Assembly: GCF_028618665.1 (NCBI RefSeq)
Contig: NZ_JAQITF010000001.1
Span: forward strand, 186,001-250,000
Direction of reading: 5' to 3'
Source of the DNA: Bartonella sp. AU16XJBT
Lineage (GTDB): Bacteria > Pseudomonadota > Alphaproteobacteria > Rhizobiales > Rhizobiaceae
Length of the DNA: 64,000 bases
Below are positions 50,605 through 59,952 of this stretch, in pieces. The notes below the pieces were generated by a model, which worked only from the letters and a program-made list of their open reading frames with translations, did no database searches and was not told the DNA's origin. Positions within the stretch are counted from its first letter, which is position 1, and every line of letters starts with the position of its first letter. The translations under genes and the position numbers were made by a program.

Positions 50605-51843
50605 CTAAAATTGTAATTTTTTATCCTCTTCTTGTTCTCTTATAAAGGTGGAAAGCCCCATATGATCAAGATATTTGAGGAAAGGGTGGGGTGGTAATTC
50701 TTCTACGTTGACCATCGTTTTAACATCCCATTCGCCTGTGGCAATGAGAAGAGCAGTTGCGGCTGCTGGTACACCAGCTGTATAGGAAATACCTTGTGCT
50801 CCTGTTTCATGAAAAGCTTGTTTGTGATCGGCTACGTTATAGATAAAAATTTCTTTTGGTTTTCCATCTTTTTCGCCTTTGATCAGATCTCCGATACAGG
50901 TTTTTCCTGTGTAGTCTGGAGCAAGAGAGGAGGGGTCAGGTAAGACAGCTTTTACAACTTTTAAAGGGACGACTTCTTGTCCTTCTGCGGTTTTAATGGG
51001 CTGTTCGGATAAGAGACCAAGATTTTTCAAAACGGTAAAAACAGTGATATAACGATCACTAAATCCCATCCAGAAGCGGACATTTTGGACATCAAGATTT
51101 TTGGAAAGTGAATGAATTTCATCATGTCCTGTCATATAGGTTTTTTGTTTTCCGACAACGGGAAGATCCCATTCATGGCTGACTTCAAACATTTTATTGG
51201 AAGTCCATTTTTTATTTTGCCATGACCATACTTGTCCTGTAAATTCACGGAAATTAATTTCTGGATCAAAATTTGTAGCAAACCAACGCCCATGACTTCC
51301 AGCATTAATATCAATAATATCAATATCTGTGATTTTATCAAAATAACATTCATGTGCTAGCGCCGCATAGGCATTTACCACACCTGGATCAAAGCCTGCG
51401 CCTAAAATAGCAGTGATACCCGCTTGTTCACATTCTTGACGCCGAGGCCATTCATAATTGCCATACCAAGGGGGTGTTTCACAAATTTTAAGAGGATCTT
51501 CATGAATGGCAGTATCGATATAAGCGCATTTTGTTTTTATACAAGCTGAAAGAACAGACATATTAAGAAAAGCTGAACCAACATTAATGACAATTTCGCA
51601 TTTGGTTTTTTGGATGAGCTTTACAGTTTCTTCTACATTCATGGCATTGAGCGAATGGCCTTTGAGAACACCTTGTTCTTTCATGGTGTTTTTTTCTTTA
51701 ATAGAAGCAATAATGGCCTCACATTTTTTGAGTGTTCGTGAAGCAATATGAATTTCACCAAGAATATCGTTGTTTTGAGCACATTTGTGCGCAACAACTT
51801 GTGCAACACCTCCAGCACCAATAATGAGAACATTTTTTTTCAT
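50605..51843 (-). CDS. Carboxynorspermidine/carboxyspermidine dehydrogenase (LYS1/saccharopine dehydrogenase family)
   Basis: NADPH-dependent enzyme that condenses aspartate semialdehyde with a diamine (diaminopropane or putrescine) to form carboxynorspermidine or carboxyspermidine. It has 412 residues. The Rossmann motif VLIIGAGGVAQVVAHKCAQN is at the N-terminus, and family blocks such as AYIDTAIHEDP and ILGAGFDPGVVNAYAA follow. The neighbouring decarboxylase gene fixes the polyamine role over lysine metabolism. Same strand as, and 53 bp after, that gene. The exact amine product is not determinable. Confidence 0.88.
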   Translation of the reverse strand: MKKNVLIIGAGGVAQVVAHKCAQNNDILGEIHIASRTLKKCEAIIASIKEKNTMKEQGVLKGHSLNAMNVEETVKLIQKTKCEIVINVGSAFLNMSVLSACIKTKCAYIDTAIHEDPLKICETPPWYGNYEWPRRQECEQAGITAILGAGFDPGVVNAYAALAHECYFDKITDIDIIDINAGSHGRWFATNFDPEINFREFTGQVWSWQNKKWTSNKMFEVSHEWDLPVVGKQKTYMTGHDEIHSLSKNLDVQNVRFWMGFSDRYITVFTVLKNLGLLSEQPIKTAEGQEVVPLKVVKAVLPDPSSLAPDYTGKTCIGDLIKGEKDGKPKEIFIYNVADHKQAFHETGAQGISYTAGVPAAATALLIATGEWDVKTMVNVEELPPHPFLKYLDHMGLSTFIREQEEDKKLQF

Positions 51844-51896
51844 TGTAGGTTCATCTCCTTTTTAATACTGTTATATGACGTTTTTTGTGGTTATCT

Positions 51897-52997
51897 TTAT
51901 GAAAGGCTTGTCCGATAGTCATTGTAGCTAAATTGGCGTTGCAGCGTTAATGTACCATCGCATTCTTTGAGAACAATAGCAGGCATTTTCACACCATTAA
52001 ACCAGTTTTTCTTGACCATTGTATAACCTGCTGCATCTTGAAAAGACAGTCTATCCCCTATTTTAAGAGGTTTTTGAAATTGAAATGTTCCAAAAATATC
52101 GCCAGCAAGACATGATTTTCCGCAGATCATAATTTCGTGTTCTCCTTGATTGGGTTCTAATTTAGCATTTTCACGATAAATGAGAAGATCAAGCATATGG
52201 GCTTCAATTGAGCTATCAACGATGGCAAGATTCTTTTCGTTGTACAATGTGTCAAGAACGCTGACTTCTAGAGTGGTGCTTTTGGTGATGGCGGCTTCTC
52301 CTGGTTCTAGAAAAAGAGTGACACCATGGGTTTTGGAAAAACGCTTTAAGCGTTCTGCGAAAGCTTCTAGAGGATAATTTTCAGCCGTAAAATGAATTCC
52401 ACCGCCAAGGCTTATCCAGTCTACAGCAGCAAAAAGCTCTGAAAACTTTTCTTCCATAATCCCAAGCATTTGGTTAAAAAGATTAAAGTCAGCATTTTCA
52501 CAATTGTTATGGATCATCAAGCCATTGATGAGAGGCAAAACTTCTTTAATAGCACTTTGGTTTGTTTCTCCTAAGCGACTAAAAGGGCGGGAGGGATTAG
52601 CGAGATCAAAATTGGATGCACTTATTCTTGGATTTAATCTTAGACCTCGTTGAATGGTTTTTGTTGCATCAGAAAAGCGTTGAAGTTGTTGGATTGAGTT
52701 AAAGATAATTTTATCTGCATAACCACAAGCTTCATCAATTTCATGATCGGCCCAAGCAACCGAATAGGCATGGGTTTCTTTGCCAAATTTTTCTCTTCCT
52801 AAACGAAGTTCATAAAGGGATGATGAGGTGGTTCCATCCATGAATTCAGACATTAAATCAAAAACACTCCACGTGGCAAAACATTTCAAAGCGAGTAAAA
52901 CTTTTGCTTCTGACATTTCTCGTAAACGAGAAATTGTTTGCATATTTTTGATGAGTTTCGATTTGTCTATAAGGTAGTAGGGGGTTTTTATCATCAT
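51897..52997 (-). CDS. nspC: Carboxynorspermidine/carboxyspermidine decarboxylase
   Basis: PLP enzyme of the alanine-racemase fold that decarboxylates carboxy(nor)spermidine to (nor)spermidine. It has 366 residues. The PLP lysine is predicted in VLLALKCFATWSVF near residue 38. Further family blocks are ISLGGGIHFTAENYP, LFLEPGEAAI and CGKSCLAGDIFGTFQF, the last with the catalytic cysteine. Two ATGs open the frame; I keep the first. It is the first gene of the two-gene polyamine operon. Confidence 0.92.
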   Translation of the reverse strand: MMIKTPYYLIDKSKLIKNMQTISRLREMSEAKVLLALKCFATWSVFDLMSEFMDGTTSSSLYELRLGREKFGKETHAYSVAWADHEIDEACGYADKIIFNSIQQLQRFSDATKTIQRGLRLNPRISASNFDLANPSRPFSRLGETNQSAIKEVLPLINGLMIHNNCENADFNLFNQMLGIMEEKFSELFAAVDWISLGGGIHFTAENYPLEAFAERLKRFSKTHGVTLFLEPGEAAITKSTTLEVSVLDTLYNEKNLAIVDSSIEAHMLDLLIYRENAKLEPNQGEHEIMICGKSCLAGDIFGTFQFQKPLKIGDRLSFQDAAGYTMVKKNWFNGVKMPAIVLKECDGTLTLQRQFSYNDYRTSLS

Positions 52998-53160
52998 TTA
53001 TTCATTCTTTTTTGAAGGATCTTATTGCTAAGATTAGCGTTTAGTACAAAGAGTAACAGAATGTCTCAAGAAAAAAGAATCTTAAGAAAAGAATCTGTTT
53101 CTGTCTAGCAATAGAAAAGCTTTCTGTAACGGCTGTTGTTTATTGTTTTGAGTTTTGCGT

Positions 53161-53652
53161 ATGAAAAAAAAATTATATTATGCTTTAGCTTTTGTATTTG
53201 TGAGTAGTTTTTTCCTTATAACAACTGCTCTTGTTCATTGGGGGCAAAATAGAGGTGATGCTAAAGCAAAACTGGTCTCTCAGACCTCTGTCCAAGAGAG
53301 TTTGGTGCCTTTGATTTTTACGGGGCGTAGAGAACTGAATGGTTTTAAGGGTTATCATCATTATCGGCGTGGTTATGTTAAGTATAAAGATAATTGGTGG
53401 TATCCTGAAGCGGCTTTTGTTACATCACCGCACTTAAGCACAAAAGGCGCATCATTAAAAGTTGTATCAGATGCTAACAGAGTGTTTTTAACTTCCTTCT
53501 CAGAAAAGCCAGAAAAAAAAGAGCCATGGATGCTTAAACAACATATTGAATCTTGTCGTGCCCGTTATCGCTCTTATAATAAAAATGATAATAGTTTTCA
53601 GCCTTTTCATGGGCCTCGTAAACAGTGTTTATCGCGCTTTTTTAAAGGATAG
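53161..53652 (+). CDS. BA14K-family secreted or membrane-anchored protein
   Basis: A 163-residue protein with an N-terminal hydrophobic segment (LYYALAFVFVSSFFLITTALV) acting as signal or anchor. Its mature part is basic and tyrosine-rich (GYHHYRRGYVKYKDNWWYPEAAF). The C-terminal 30 residues, SCRARYRSYNKNDNSFQPF and HGPRKQC, match the BA14K motif known from Brucella immunoreactive proteins and common in Hyphomicrobiales. The ATG at 53161 is preferred over an in-frame TTG two codons earlier. The function is unknown; lectin-like activity has been suggested for the family. Confidence 0.78.
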   Translation: MKKKLYYALAFVFVSSFFLITTALVHWGQNRGDAKAKLVSQTSVQESLVPLIFTGRRELNGFKGYHHYRRGYVKYKDNWWYPEAAFVTSPHLSTKGASLKVVSDANRVFLTSFSEKPEKKEPWMLKQHIESCRARYRSYNKNDNSFQPFHGPRKQCLSRFFKG

Positions 53653-53670
53653 AAATGATTAAATAAAATT

Positions 53671-53775
53671 TCAATTGCTTCTTGTCGTGAGCGTTATTGT
53701 TCTTACAATAAAAAGAAAACTTGTGTGGTACGCTGCATTTCCATGCAAGGGTTGTTTTTTGAAAAATTTAAGTGC
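53671..53775 (+). pseudogene. Decayed extra BA14K motif
   Basis: About 20 bp after the stop of the BA14K-family gene, the sequence IASCRERYCSYNKKK is readable and matches its C-terminal IESCRARYRSYNKND. The following bases resemble the FQPFHGPR part at DNA level but no longer in frame. It looks like a partial tandem copy in decay. Confidence 0.6.
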
Positions 53776-53884
53776 TTTTAAGTTTTATTAAATCTTATTA
53801 TCATTAAGTGTAGAATGGGGGGTGAAAATATAAATTTTTGTTTTGTCAATGACAAAATATTAAGGGCAAGATGGAGCTGAAAAA

Positions 53885-56806
53885 ATGACAACACGGGAAG
53901 CAATGTTGATATTGCTCATTTTGCTTCCCTTTTGTGGAAGTGCTGTTATTGGCTTTTTTCGTTCGACAGCAAAAAATAATGAAGCTTGGTTTGCTGGGGG
54001 GATTGCTCTCTTTAGTCTTCTTTTTACAACCATGCTTTATCCGGCAATTCGTGGCAATCACATTATCCGTTTAAATATTTCTTGGCTTCCAGAATGGGGG
54101 GGTGATTTGATCCTCCGGATGGATGGTCTGTCGTGGCTTTTTTGTTTGCTCATTACAGGAATAGGGCTGCTTGTCGTTGTTTATGCTCGTTATTATATGG
54201 ATCCCGCGGATTCTGTACCACGATTTTTTTCTTTTTTTCTAGCCTTTATGGGCTCAATGACAGGGATTGTTTTATCAGGGAATCTCGTGTTTTTGGTTGT
54301 TTTCTGGGAACTCACCAGTATTTTCTCTTTTTTGTTGATTGGTTACTGGTATCATAATACGAGTGCGCGTGAAGGGGCGCGTATGGCTTTAACGATTACA
54401 GGCTTTGGTGGTTTTGCCCTTTTTATTGGGGTTTTATTGATTGGGTATATCGTTGGTAGTTTTGATCTGGATAAAATTTTGCAGTCTGGAGATGTGATCC
54501 GATCAAATTCGCTTTATTGTCCTGCCCTCATTTGTATTTTATTGGGCGGACTAACAAAAAGCGCACAGTTTCCTTTTCATTTTTGGTTGCCTAATGCGAT
54601 GGCAGCTCCAACACCGGTATCAGCTTATCTGCATTCGGCAACGATGGTAAAAGCTGGGTTATTTTTGCTGGTTCGTTTATGGCCCGTGCTCTCTGGGACA
54701 GAGACTTGGTTTTGGTTGGTTGGCTTTTCAGGACTTTCAACACTTCTTCTTGGCGCTTATTTTTCTATGTTTCAGCAAGATTTAAAGGGATTATTGGCTT
54801 ACTCAACGATTAGTCATCTTGGATTGATTACCACGCTTTTAAGCCTTGGGAGTCCCCTTGCATGTGTTGCAGCGATTTTTCATATGGCCAATCATGCTAC
54901 TTTTAAAGCTTCTTTATTTATGGCCGCTGGCATTATTGATCACGAAACGGGAACTCGTGATATGCGTAAGCTGACAGGTCTTTATCGCTCTATGCCGATT
55001 ACAGCGACTCTTGCTTTAGTCGCAAGTGCGGCGATGGCTGGTGTTCCTTTGCTCAATGGTTTTTTATCGAAAGAAATGTTTTTTGCTGAAGCTGTTGCAA
55101 CGCATATGGAATCATGGCTTGATTGGATTGCTCCTTATGTAGCAACGCTTGCTAGCTTGTTTAGTGTAACCTATTCTATACGTTTTATTCATGGTGTTTT
55201 TTGGGGACCAAAATCTCATACATTACCTAAAATTCCCCATGAACCACCGCATTTTATGCGTTTACCCATGGAGCTTTTGGTGTTTATTTGTTTGGCCGTT
55301 GGTATTTTTCCTAATTTAACAATCGGGCCTATTTTAGATAATGCTGTTGTGTCTGTTTTAGGACCGATGACGATTTCTTATAACTTGGCTGTTTGGCATG
55401 GGGTTAATACGCCATTAATGATGAGTTTGGTGGCTTTATTAGGAGGCGGCTTGCTCTATGTTGTCGGGCGGCCTTATTTTTTATCTTGCGATGATGGTGC
55501 TCCCTTTTTTCGTCATTTGAAAGGACCGCGTATTTTTGAACGTATTCTTGTGATTATTTCTTGGAAATGGGCTCGTGCGGTGGAAGCTGTTTTGTCAACA
55601 CGTCGTTTGCAAATCCAGTTGCACTGGATTTTTGCTGTTTGTTTTATTTTTGTTGGTCTTTTGCTTTGGCGTGATGGTTTAATTGCACCAGGAGGGTTAT
55701 CGCTTTTTCCACTTGATATTCCTTTTCTCGCGCTTTGGCTGGTCGGTGGATTGTGCGCACTTTTAGTCGCTTGGCAAGCAAAGTTCCATCGTCTTGCATC
55801 ACTCATGCTTTTGGGGGGAGCGGGTTTGATGACGTGTGCAACCTTTTTATGGTTTTCTGCGCCTGATTTGGCTATAACGCAATTGGTTGTTGAAGTGGTG
55901 ACAGTTGTCTTATTATTGCTTGGTTTGCGTTGGTTGCCTAAGCGTGTGCATAATCCTGCTCTAACGTCTGTTCATTTTGGGGTGCGTTTACGTCGCGCCC
56001 GTGATTTCATCATAGCAATTATGGGAGGTTTTGGTGTTGCATGGCTCTCTTTTGCAATGATGACACGTCCTCAAGGGACAACAGTTTCTAATTTTTTTCT
56101 GAAAAATGCTTATTGGAGTGCTGGTGGTCGCAATGTTGTGAATGTATTGTTGGTTGATTTCCGTGGTTTTGATACGATGGGAGAAGTTGTGGTTTTGGGC
56201 GGTGTTTCTTTGACTGTTTTTGCTCTTTTACGTCGATTCCGTCCTGCTCCTGAAAGTATTGAGCCGCCATTTCAACAACGTGTTCAGGAAGCTTTTGATA
56301 AGGCACAGCCGGAACGAAATGTGGGGGATACAGTATTGAATTATCTCGCTATACCTTCTGTTATTATGGGATGGCTTTTTTCCGTTATTATTGCTTTTTC
56401 TTTTTATTTATTTGTGCGGGGACATGATCTTCCAGGTGGTGGGTTTGTTGGCGGTGTGACTTTAGCAATAGGCTTTATTTTGCAGTATCTTGCACGGGAT
56501 ATTCGTTGGGTGGAAAACCATTTAAGAGTTCTGCCTTTACGCTGGATGGGCTTTGGCTTATTGCTATCGGTTGTAACGGGAGCAGGGGCTTTGTTTGTTG
56601 GGTATCCTTTTTTAACATCATTTTTCCAATATATTCATGTGCCATTGATTGGAAAGGTTCCTGTAGCATCTGCTTTTTTGTTTGATTTTGGTGTGTTTTC
56701 TCTTGTGTTGGGAGCAACGATTCTCATTTTAATTGCACTTGCTCATCAATCAATACGCAGTTACCGAATCGGTAAAAAGCCTGCTTTAAAAGAGAAGGAA
56801 AATTAA
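53885..56806 (+). CDS. mrpA: Mrp/Pha-type cation/proton antiporter, fused A and B subunits
   Basis: Large inner-membrane subunit of the multisubunit Na+(K+)/H+ antiporter. It has 973 residues with many membrane segments. The N-terminal two-thirds is NuoL/MrpA-like (FWELTSIFSFLLIGYW, LPNAMAAPTPVSAYLHSATMVKAG, FLSKEMFFAEA). The MrpA tail follows, and the last about 150 residues are an MrpB domain (FYLFVRGHDLPGGGFVGG). The A-B fusion defines the group 2 (PhaA) type of rhizobia. AGATGGAGC precedes the start. It heads an operon of six overlapping genes. Confidence 0.94.
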   Translation: MTTREAMLILLILLPFCGSAVIGFFRSTAKNNEAWFAGGIALFSLLFTTMLYPAIRGNHIIRLNISWLPEWGGDLILRMDGLSWLFCLLITGIGLLVVVYARYYMDPADSVPRFFSFFLAFMGSMTGIVLSGNLVFLVVFWELTSIFSFLLIGYWYHNTSAREGARMALTITGFGGFALFIGVLLIGYIVGSFDLDKILQSGDVIRSNSLYCPALICILLGGLTKSAQFPFHFWLPNAMAAPTPVSAYLHSATMVKAGLFLLVRLWPVLSGTETWFWLVGFSGLSTLLLGAYFSMFQQDLKGLLAYSTISHLGLITTLLSLGSPLACVAAIFHMANHATFKASLFMAAGIIDHETGTRDMRKLTGLYRSMPITATLALVASAAMAGVPLLNGFLSKEMFFAEAVATHMESWLDWIAPYVATLASLFSVTYSIRFIHGVFWGPKSHTLPKIPHEPPHFMRLPMELLVFICLAVGIFPNLTIGPILDNAVVSVLGPMTISYNLAVWHGVNTPLMMSLVALLGGGLLYVVGRPYFLSCDDGAPFFRHLKGPRIFERILVIISWKWARAVEAVLSTRRLQIQLHWIFAVCFIFVGLLLWRDGLIAPGGLSLFPLDIPFLALWLVGGLCALLVAWQAKFHRLASLMLLGGAGLMTCATFLWFSAPDLAITQLVVEVVTVVLLLLGLRWLPKRVHNPALTSVHFGVRLRRARDFIIAIMGGFGVAWLSFAMMTRPQGTTVSNFFLKNAYWSAGGRNVVNVLLVDFRGFDTMGEVVVLGGVSLTVFALLRRFRPAPESIEPPFQQRVQEAFDKAQPERNVGDTVLNYLAIPSVIMGWLFSVIIAFSFYLFVRGHDLPGGGFVGGVTLAIGFILQYLARDIRWVENHLRVLPLRWMGFGLLLSVVTGAGALFVGYPFLTSFFQYIHVPLIGKVPVASAFLFDFGVFSLVLGATILILIALAHQSIRSYRIGKKPALKEKEN

Positions 56807-57147
56807 TGGAAATTATTCTTTCTTTGGCCATTGGTGTTCTTGTCGGATCTGGAATTTGGCTCATTTTGCGTCCCCGAACTTTTCAAGTCATTCTTGGTTT
56901 GTCTTTGATATCTTATGGTGTCAATCTTTTTATATTTGCAATGAGTAGACCGCGCAGTAATGCAGCGCCAATTGTGGATCCTACGATGGTGATCAATCCA
57001 GCGAATTATGTTGATCCTCTTCCACAGGCTTTGGTTTTAACTTCAATTGTGATCGGCTTTGCAACGACAGCTTTATTTTTGGTTATCTTATTGGTTTCAC
57101 GCGGTTTAACGGGTTCAGATCACGTTGATGGACGTGAGGTACAGTGA
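56806..57147 (+). CDS. mrpC: Mrp/Pha antiporter subunit C
   Basis: NuoK-like small membrane subunit (113 residues, three hydrophobic segments; IGVLVGSGIWLILRPRTFQ and DPLPQALVLTSIVIGFATTA are typical of MrpC). It starts on the last base of mrpA (TAATG) and overlaps mrpD, so translation is likely coupled. Confidence 0.94.
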   Translation: MEIILSLAIGVLVGSGIWLILRPRTFQVILGLSLISYGVNLFIFAMSRPRSNAAPIVDPTMVINPANYVDPLPQALVLTSIVIGFATTALFLVILLVSRGLTGSDHVDGREVQ

Positions 57148-58769
57148 TGGAAGCTTGTGTGCATCATCTGCTTATTTTGCCGATTCTTTTGCCGTTAAGT
57201 ACTGGAGCCCTTCTTCTTTTCTATGATGAACGGCGTTCAAAACTGAAATCACTCATAAGTGTTTTTTCTGCCGCATTGTTAGTTGTCGTTGCTGTTTTAC
57301 TGGTTATGCGTGCTCTTGAAGTTGCACCAGCTGTGGATGTTTATCGGCTTGGTAATTGGCCTTCTCCTTTTGGTATTGTTTTGGTGCTTGATCGCTTAAG
57401 CGCTATGATGCTTTTGCTTTCTAGCTTATTGATCAGCGCGGCGTTGGTTTTTGCACGGGCACATTGGTATAAAGCGGGTCCTCATTTTCAGTCATTGATG
57501 CAATTTTTCATGGTTGGAATAAACGGCGCTTTTTTAACAGGTGATTTATTTAATTTATTTGTATTTTTTGAAGTGATGTTAACAGCTTCTTATGGCCTTG
57601 CGTTGCATGGTTCTGGTCCGTTACGTGTGCGCGCTGGGTTGCATTATGTCGTGGTTAATCTGGTTGCTTCGTTGTTTTTTCTCGTTGGTGCAGCGCTTAT
57701 TTATGGAATCGTGGGCACCCTCAATATGGCTGATTTGGCTGTAAAAATACAATATATAGCTTCTAGCGATATGACTTTATTCGAAATAGGGGCTGCGCTT
57801 TTGGGAATTGCTTTCTTAATTAAAGCAGGGGCGTGGCCATTGAATTTTTGGTTAATGCCAACTTATAGTGCAGCAGTAGCCCCTGTTGGAGCTTCTTTTG
57901 CACTTTTAAGCAAGGTCGGTATTTATATTATTTTACGTTTAACATTGTTATGGTTTGGACCAGAAAGTGGACATTTTAGCCATTTTGGTCAAACGGTTTT
58001 GTTCTACGGTGGGCTTGCCACTATGGCTTTTGGTTTTATTGGGGTGTTGGCAAGCCAAGTCTTGGTACGTTTGGCAGCTTATAGTGTTTTGGTTTCTTCT
58101 GGGACATTGTTGACAGCAATCGGGATCGGCAATACAGCACTAATCGCAGGTGTACTCTTTTATATTGTTTCTTCAACTTTGGCACTGGGTGCTTTTTTTC
58201 TTGTTGTAGAATTGGTTGAACGCTGTCAAGATGTGGCTGCCAATGTTTTGACGGTTACAATGGAAGTCTATGGGGACGATGAAGAGGAGGAGGAAGATGA
58301 AGTAGGGACTTATTTACCGGTAACTTTGGCCATTCTTGGGGCTTGTTTTGGTCTTTGTGCACTTTTGATTATTGGTCTGCCCCCTTTTTCTGGTTTTGTT
58401 GCTAAATTTATGATGTTTGTCGCACTCTTAAACCATAGTAAAGAAAATATTTCTACCTCTCTACCCGTTTATCACGATTGGCTTTTTATAATTTTTGTCA
58501 CTCTATCTGGTTTTGCTGCTTTGATTGCCATGACACGAACGGGCATTCGAACTTTTTGGGTTTCTCTTGAAGGGAGAATTCCACGGGTGCAGGTGATTGA
58601 ATTTGCACCTGTTGCTGTTCTACTTGCTTTGTGTTTTCTGATTACAATTGTCGCTGGTCCTGTCAGTCGTTATATGTTTGAAACAGCGAAAGGCTTGTAT
58701 GAACCTCAAAATTATATTGGTAGCGTTTTAGATGATTTTTCTCTTGAAAATAGGAGGATTCATCAGTGA
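57147..58769 (+). CDS. mrpD: Mrp/Pha antiporter subunit D
   Basis: NuoM/N-like proton-pumping subunit with 540 residues and about fourteen membrane segments. Motifs include LFNLFVFFEVMLTASYGLALHG, the lysine-bearing FLIKAGAWPLNFWLMPTYSAA and GLPPFSGFVAKFMMF. An acidic cytoplasmic loop with six glutamates in a row lies near residue 381. The ATG overlaps the mrpC stop (TGATG); a GTG one codon earlier is possible. Confidence 0.94.
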   Translation: MEACVHHLLILPILLPLSTGALLLFYDERRSKLKSLISVFSAALLVVVAVLLVMRALEVAPAVDVYRLGNWPSPFGIVLVLDRLSAMMLLLSSLLISAALVFARAHWYKAGPHFQSLMQFFMVGINGAFLTGDLFNLFVFFEVMLTASYGLALHGSGPLRVRAGLHYVVVNLVASLFFLVGAALIYGIVGTLNMADLAVKIQYIASSDMTLFEIGAALLGIAFLIKAGAWPLNFWLMPTYSAAVAPVGASFALLSKVGIYIILRLTLLWFGPESGHFSHFGQTVLFYGGLATMAFGFIGVLASQVLVRLAAYSVLVSSGTLLTAIGIGNTALIAGVLFYIVSSTLALGAFFLVVELVERCQDVAANVLTVTMEVYGDDEEEEEDEVGTYLPVTLAILGACFGLCALLIIGLPPFSGFVAKFMMFVALLNHSKENISTSLPVYHDWLFIIFVTLSGFAALIAMTRTGIRTFWVSLEGRIPRVQVIEFAPVAVLLALCFLITIVAGPVSRYMFETAKGLYEPQNYIGSVLDDFSLENRRIHQ

Positions 58770-59251
58770 AACATTGTTATTTTTTCCCTTTTTCTAGTGT
58801 GGCAATTATTTTTATGTGGCTGATCTTAAATGGCTTTAGTTTCGGTCAATTGCTTTTAGGCGTTATCATTGCTTTGTTTGGGGGGTGGGTGATGCGGCTT
58901 CTTGAGCCGGAAAAAATAACGATTAAAAGTTGGCGTGCCGTTTTTCAGCTGCTTTTTCGTGTGTTTATTGATTCTATCGTTTCAAATATTGCTGTGGCTT
59001 GTTTCATTTTAACCAAAAGATCTAAAAAACAGCAGTCTGGTTTTATTGTGGTGCCCATTTCGCTTGAAAGTCGCACGGCTTTAGCTGTTTTGGCATGTAT
59101 TCTTTCTGCAACTCCAGGAACTGTTTGGATTGCCTATAATAGAAAGAATAGTGAACTTTTGCTTCATGTCTTAAATTTTAAAAATGGATATGATTACCAA
59201 AAATTGATCAAAAAACGCTATGAACAATTACTTTTGGAGATTTTCTCATGA
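58766..59251 (+). CDS. mrpE: Mrp/Pha antiporter subunit E
   Basis: 161-residue membrane subunit with a hydrophobic N-terminal half. The C-terminal half contains LACILSATPGTVWI, the MrpE signature. The start is GTG, overlapping the mrpD stop by 4 bases; the stop overlaps mrpF. Confidence 0.92.
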   Translation: MKHCYFFPFSSVAIIFMWLILNGFSFGQLLLGVIIALFGGWVMRLLEPEKITIKSWRAVFQLLFRVFIDSIVSNIAVACFILTKRSKKQQSGFIVVPISLESRTALAVLACILSATPGTVWIAYNRKNSELLLHVLNFKNGYDYQKLIKKRYEQLLLEIFS

Positions 59252-59529
59252 GTATGGTGATCCTTTATTGGGGGCTTTATCTCTCGCAGTTTTTTTTAAG
59301 TTTGGCAATGATTCTCGCACTGTTTCGGTTGATTCGTGGTCCACGGGCGCAAGATCGGATTGTGGGATTGGATGCTCTTTATATAATCACTATTCTTTTG
59401 TTTCTTACATTCGACATCCGTTCAGGAACAACCATTTATTTTGTGGCAGCGCTCATTGTTGGCTTATTGGGTCCTGTATCAAGTATTGCGTTGGCAAAAT
59501 TTCTTATGCGGGGGGAGATTATTGAATGA
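59248..59529 (+). CDS. mrpF: Mrp/Pha antiporter subunit F
   Basis: 93-residue protein with three membrane segments, including the conserved FRLIRGPRAQDRIVGLDAL stretch of MrpF. The aspartate in this region is linked to ion movement in homologues. It overlaps mrpE and mrpG by 4 bases each. Confidence 0.93.
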   Translation: MSMVILYWGLYLSQFFLSLAMILALFRLIRGPRAQDRIVGLDALYIITILLFLTFDIRSGTTIYFVAALIVGLLGPVSSIALAKFLMRGEIIE

Positions 59530-59936
59530 AGGATGATGTATCGCTTGTTGTTGCACTTGCTGTTACGGTTTTTTTGATATTAGGATCTGGTCTCACCTTG
59601 ATTGGAACGATAGGGTTGGTGCGTCTTCCCACTTTTTATAAGCGTTTACATATGCTTTCGTTGAGTACAAGTTGGGGCGCTGGCAGTATTCTTATTGCGT
59701 CGTTTCTTTATTCAACTTTTGTAGATCATCATTTTGTTTTTCATGAATTTTTGTTGATGATTTTTTTACTTGTAACAACACCGGTCGCTTCAATGTTGGT
59801 ATCACAAGCAGCGGCTTATCGGCACTATTCAGAAAATAAATTAGAAAAACCCCTGGCTCTTTTATCACGTCAAATGGAAAAACAAACATCTGCTTCCGAT
59901 GAAATATCATGCAATACGAGCCAGAGCGATTTTTAA
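59526..59936 (+). CDS. mrpG: Mrp/Pha antiporter subunit G
   Basis: 136-residue last subunit with three membrane segments. The MrpG signature is IGLVRLPTFYKRLHMLSLSTSWG, and a polar C-terminal tail follows. It ends the operon and converges on the MliC-like gene pair with 16 bp between stops. Confidence 0.92.
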   Translation: MKDDVSLVVALAVTVFLILGSGLTLIGTIGLVRLPTFYKRLHMLSLSTSWGAGSILIASFLYSTFVDHHFVFHEFLLMIFLLVTTPVASMLVSQAAAYRHYSENKLEKPLALLSRQMEKQTSASDEISCNTSQSDF

Positions 59937-59952
59937 GATACAATGAGCTTTT

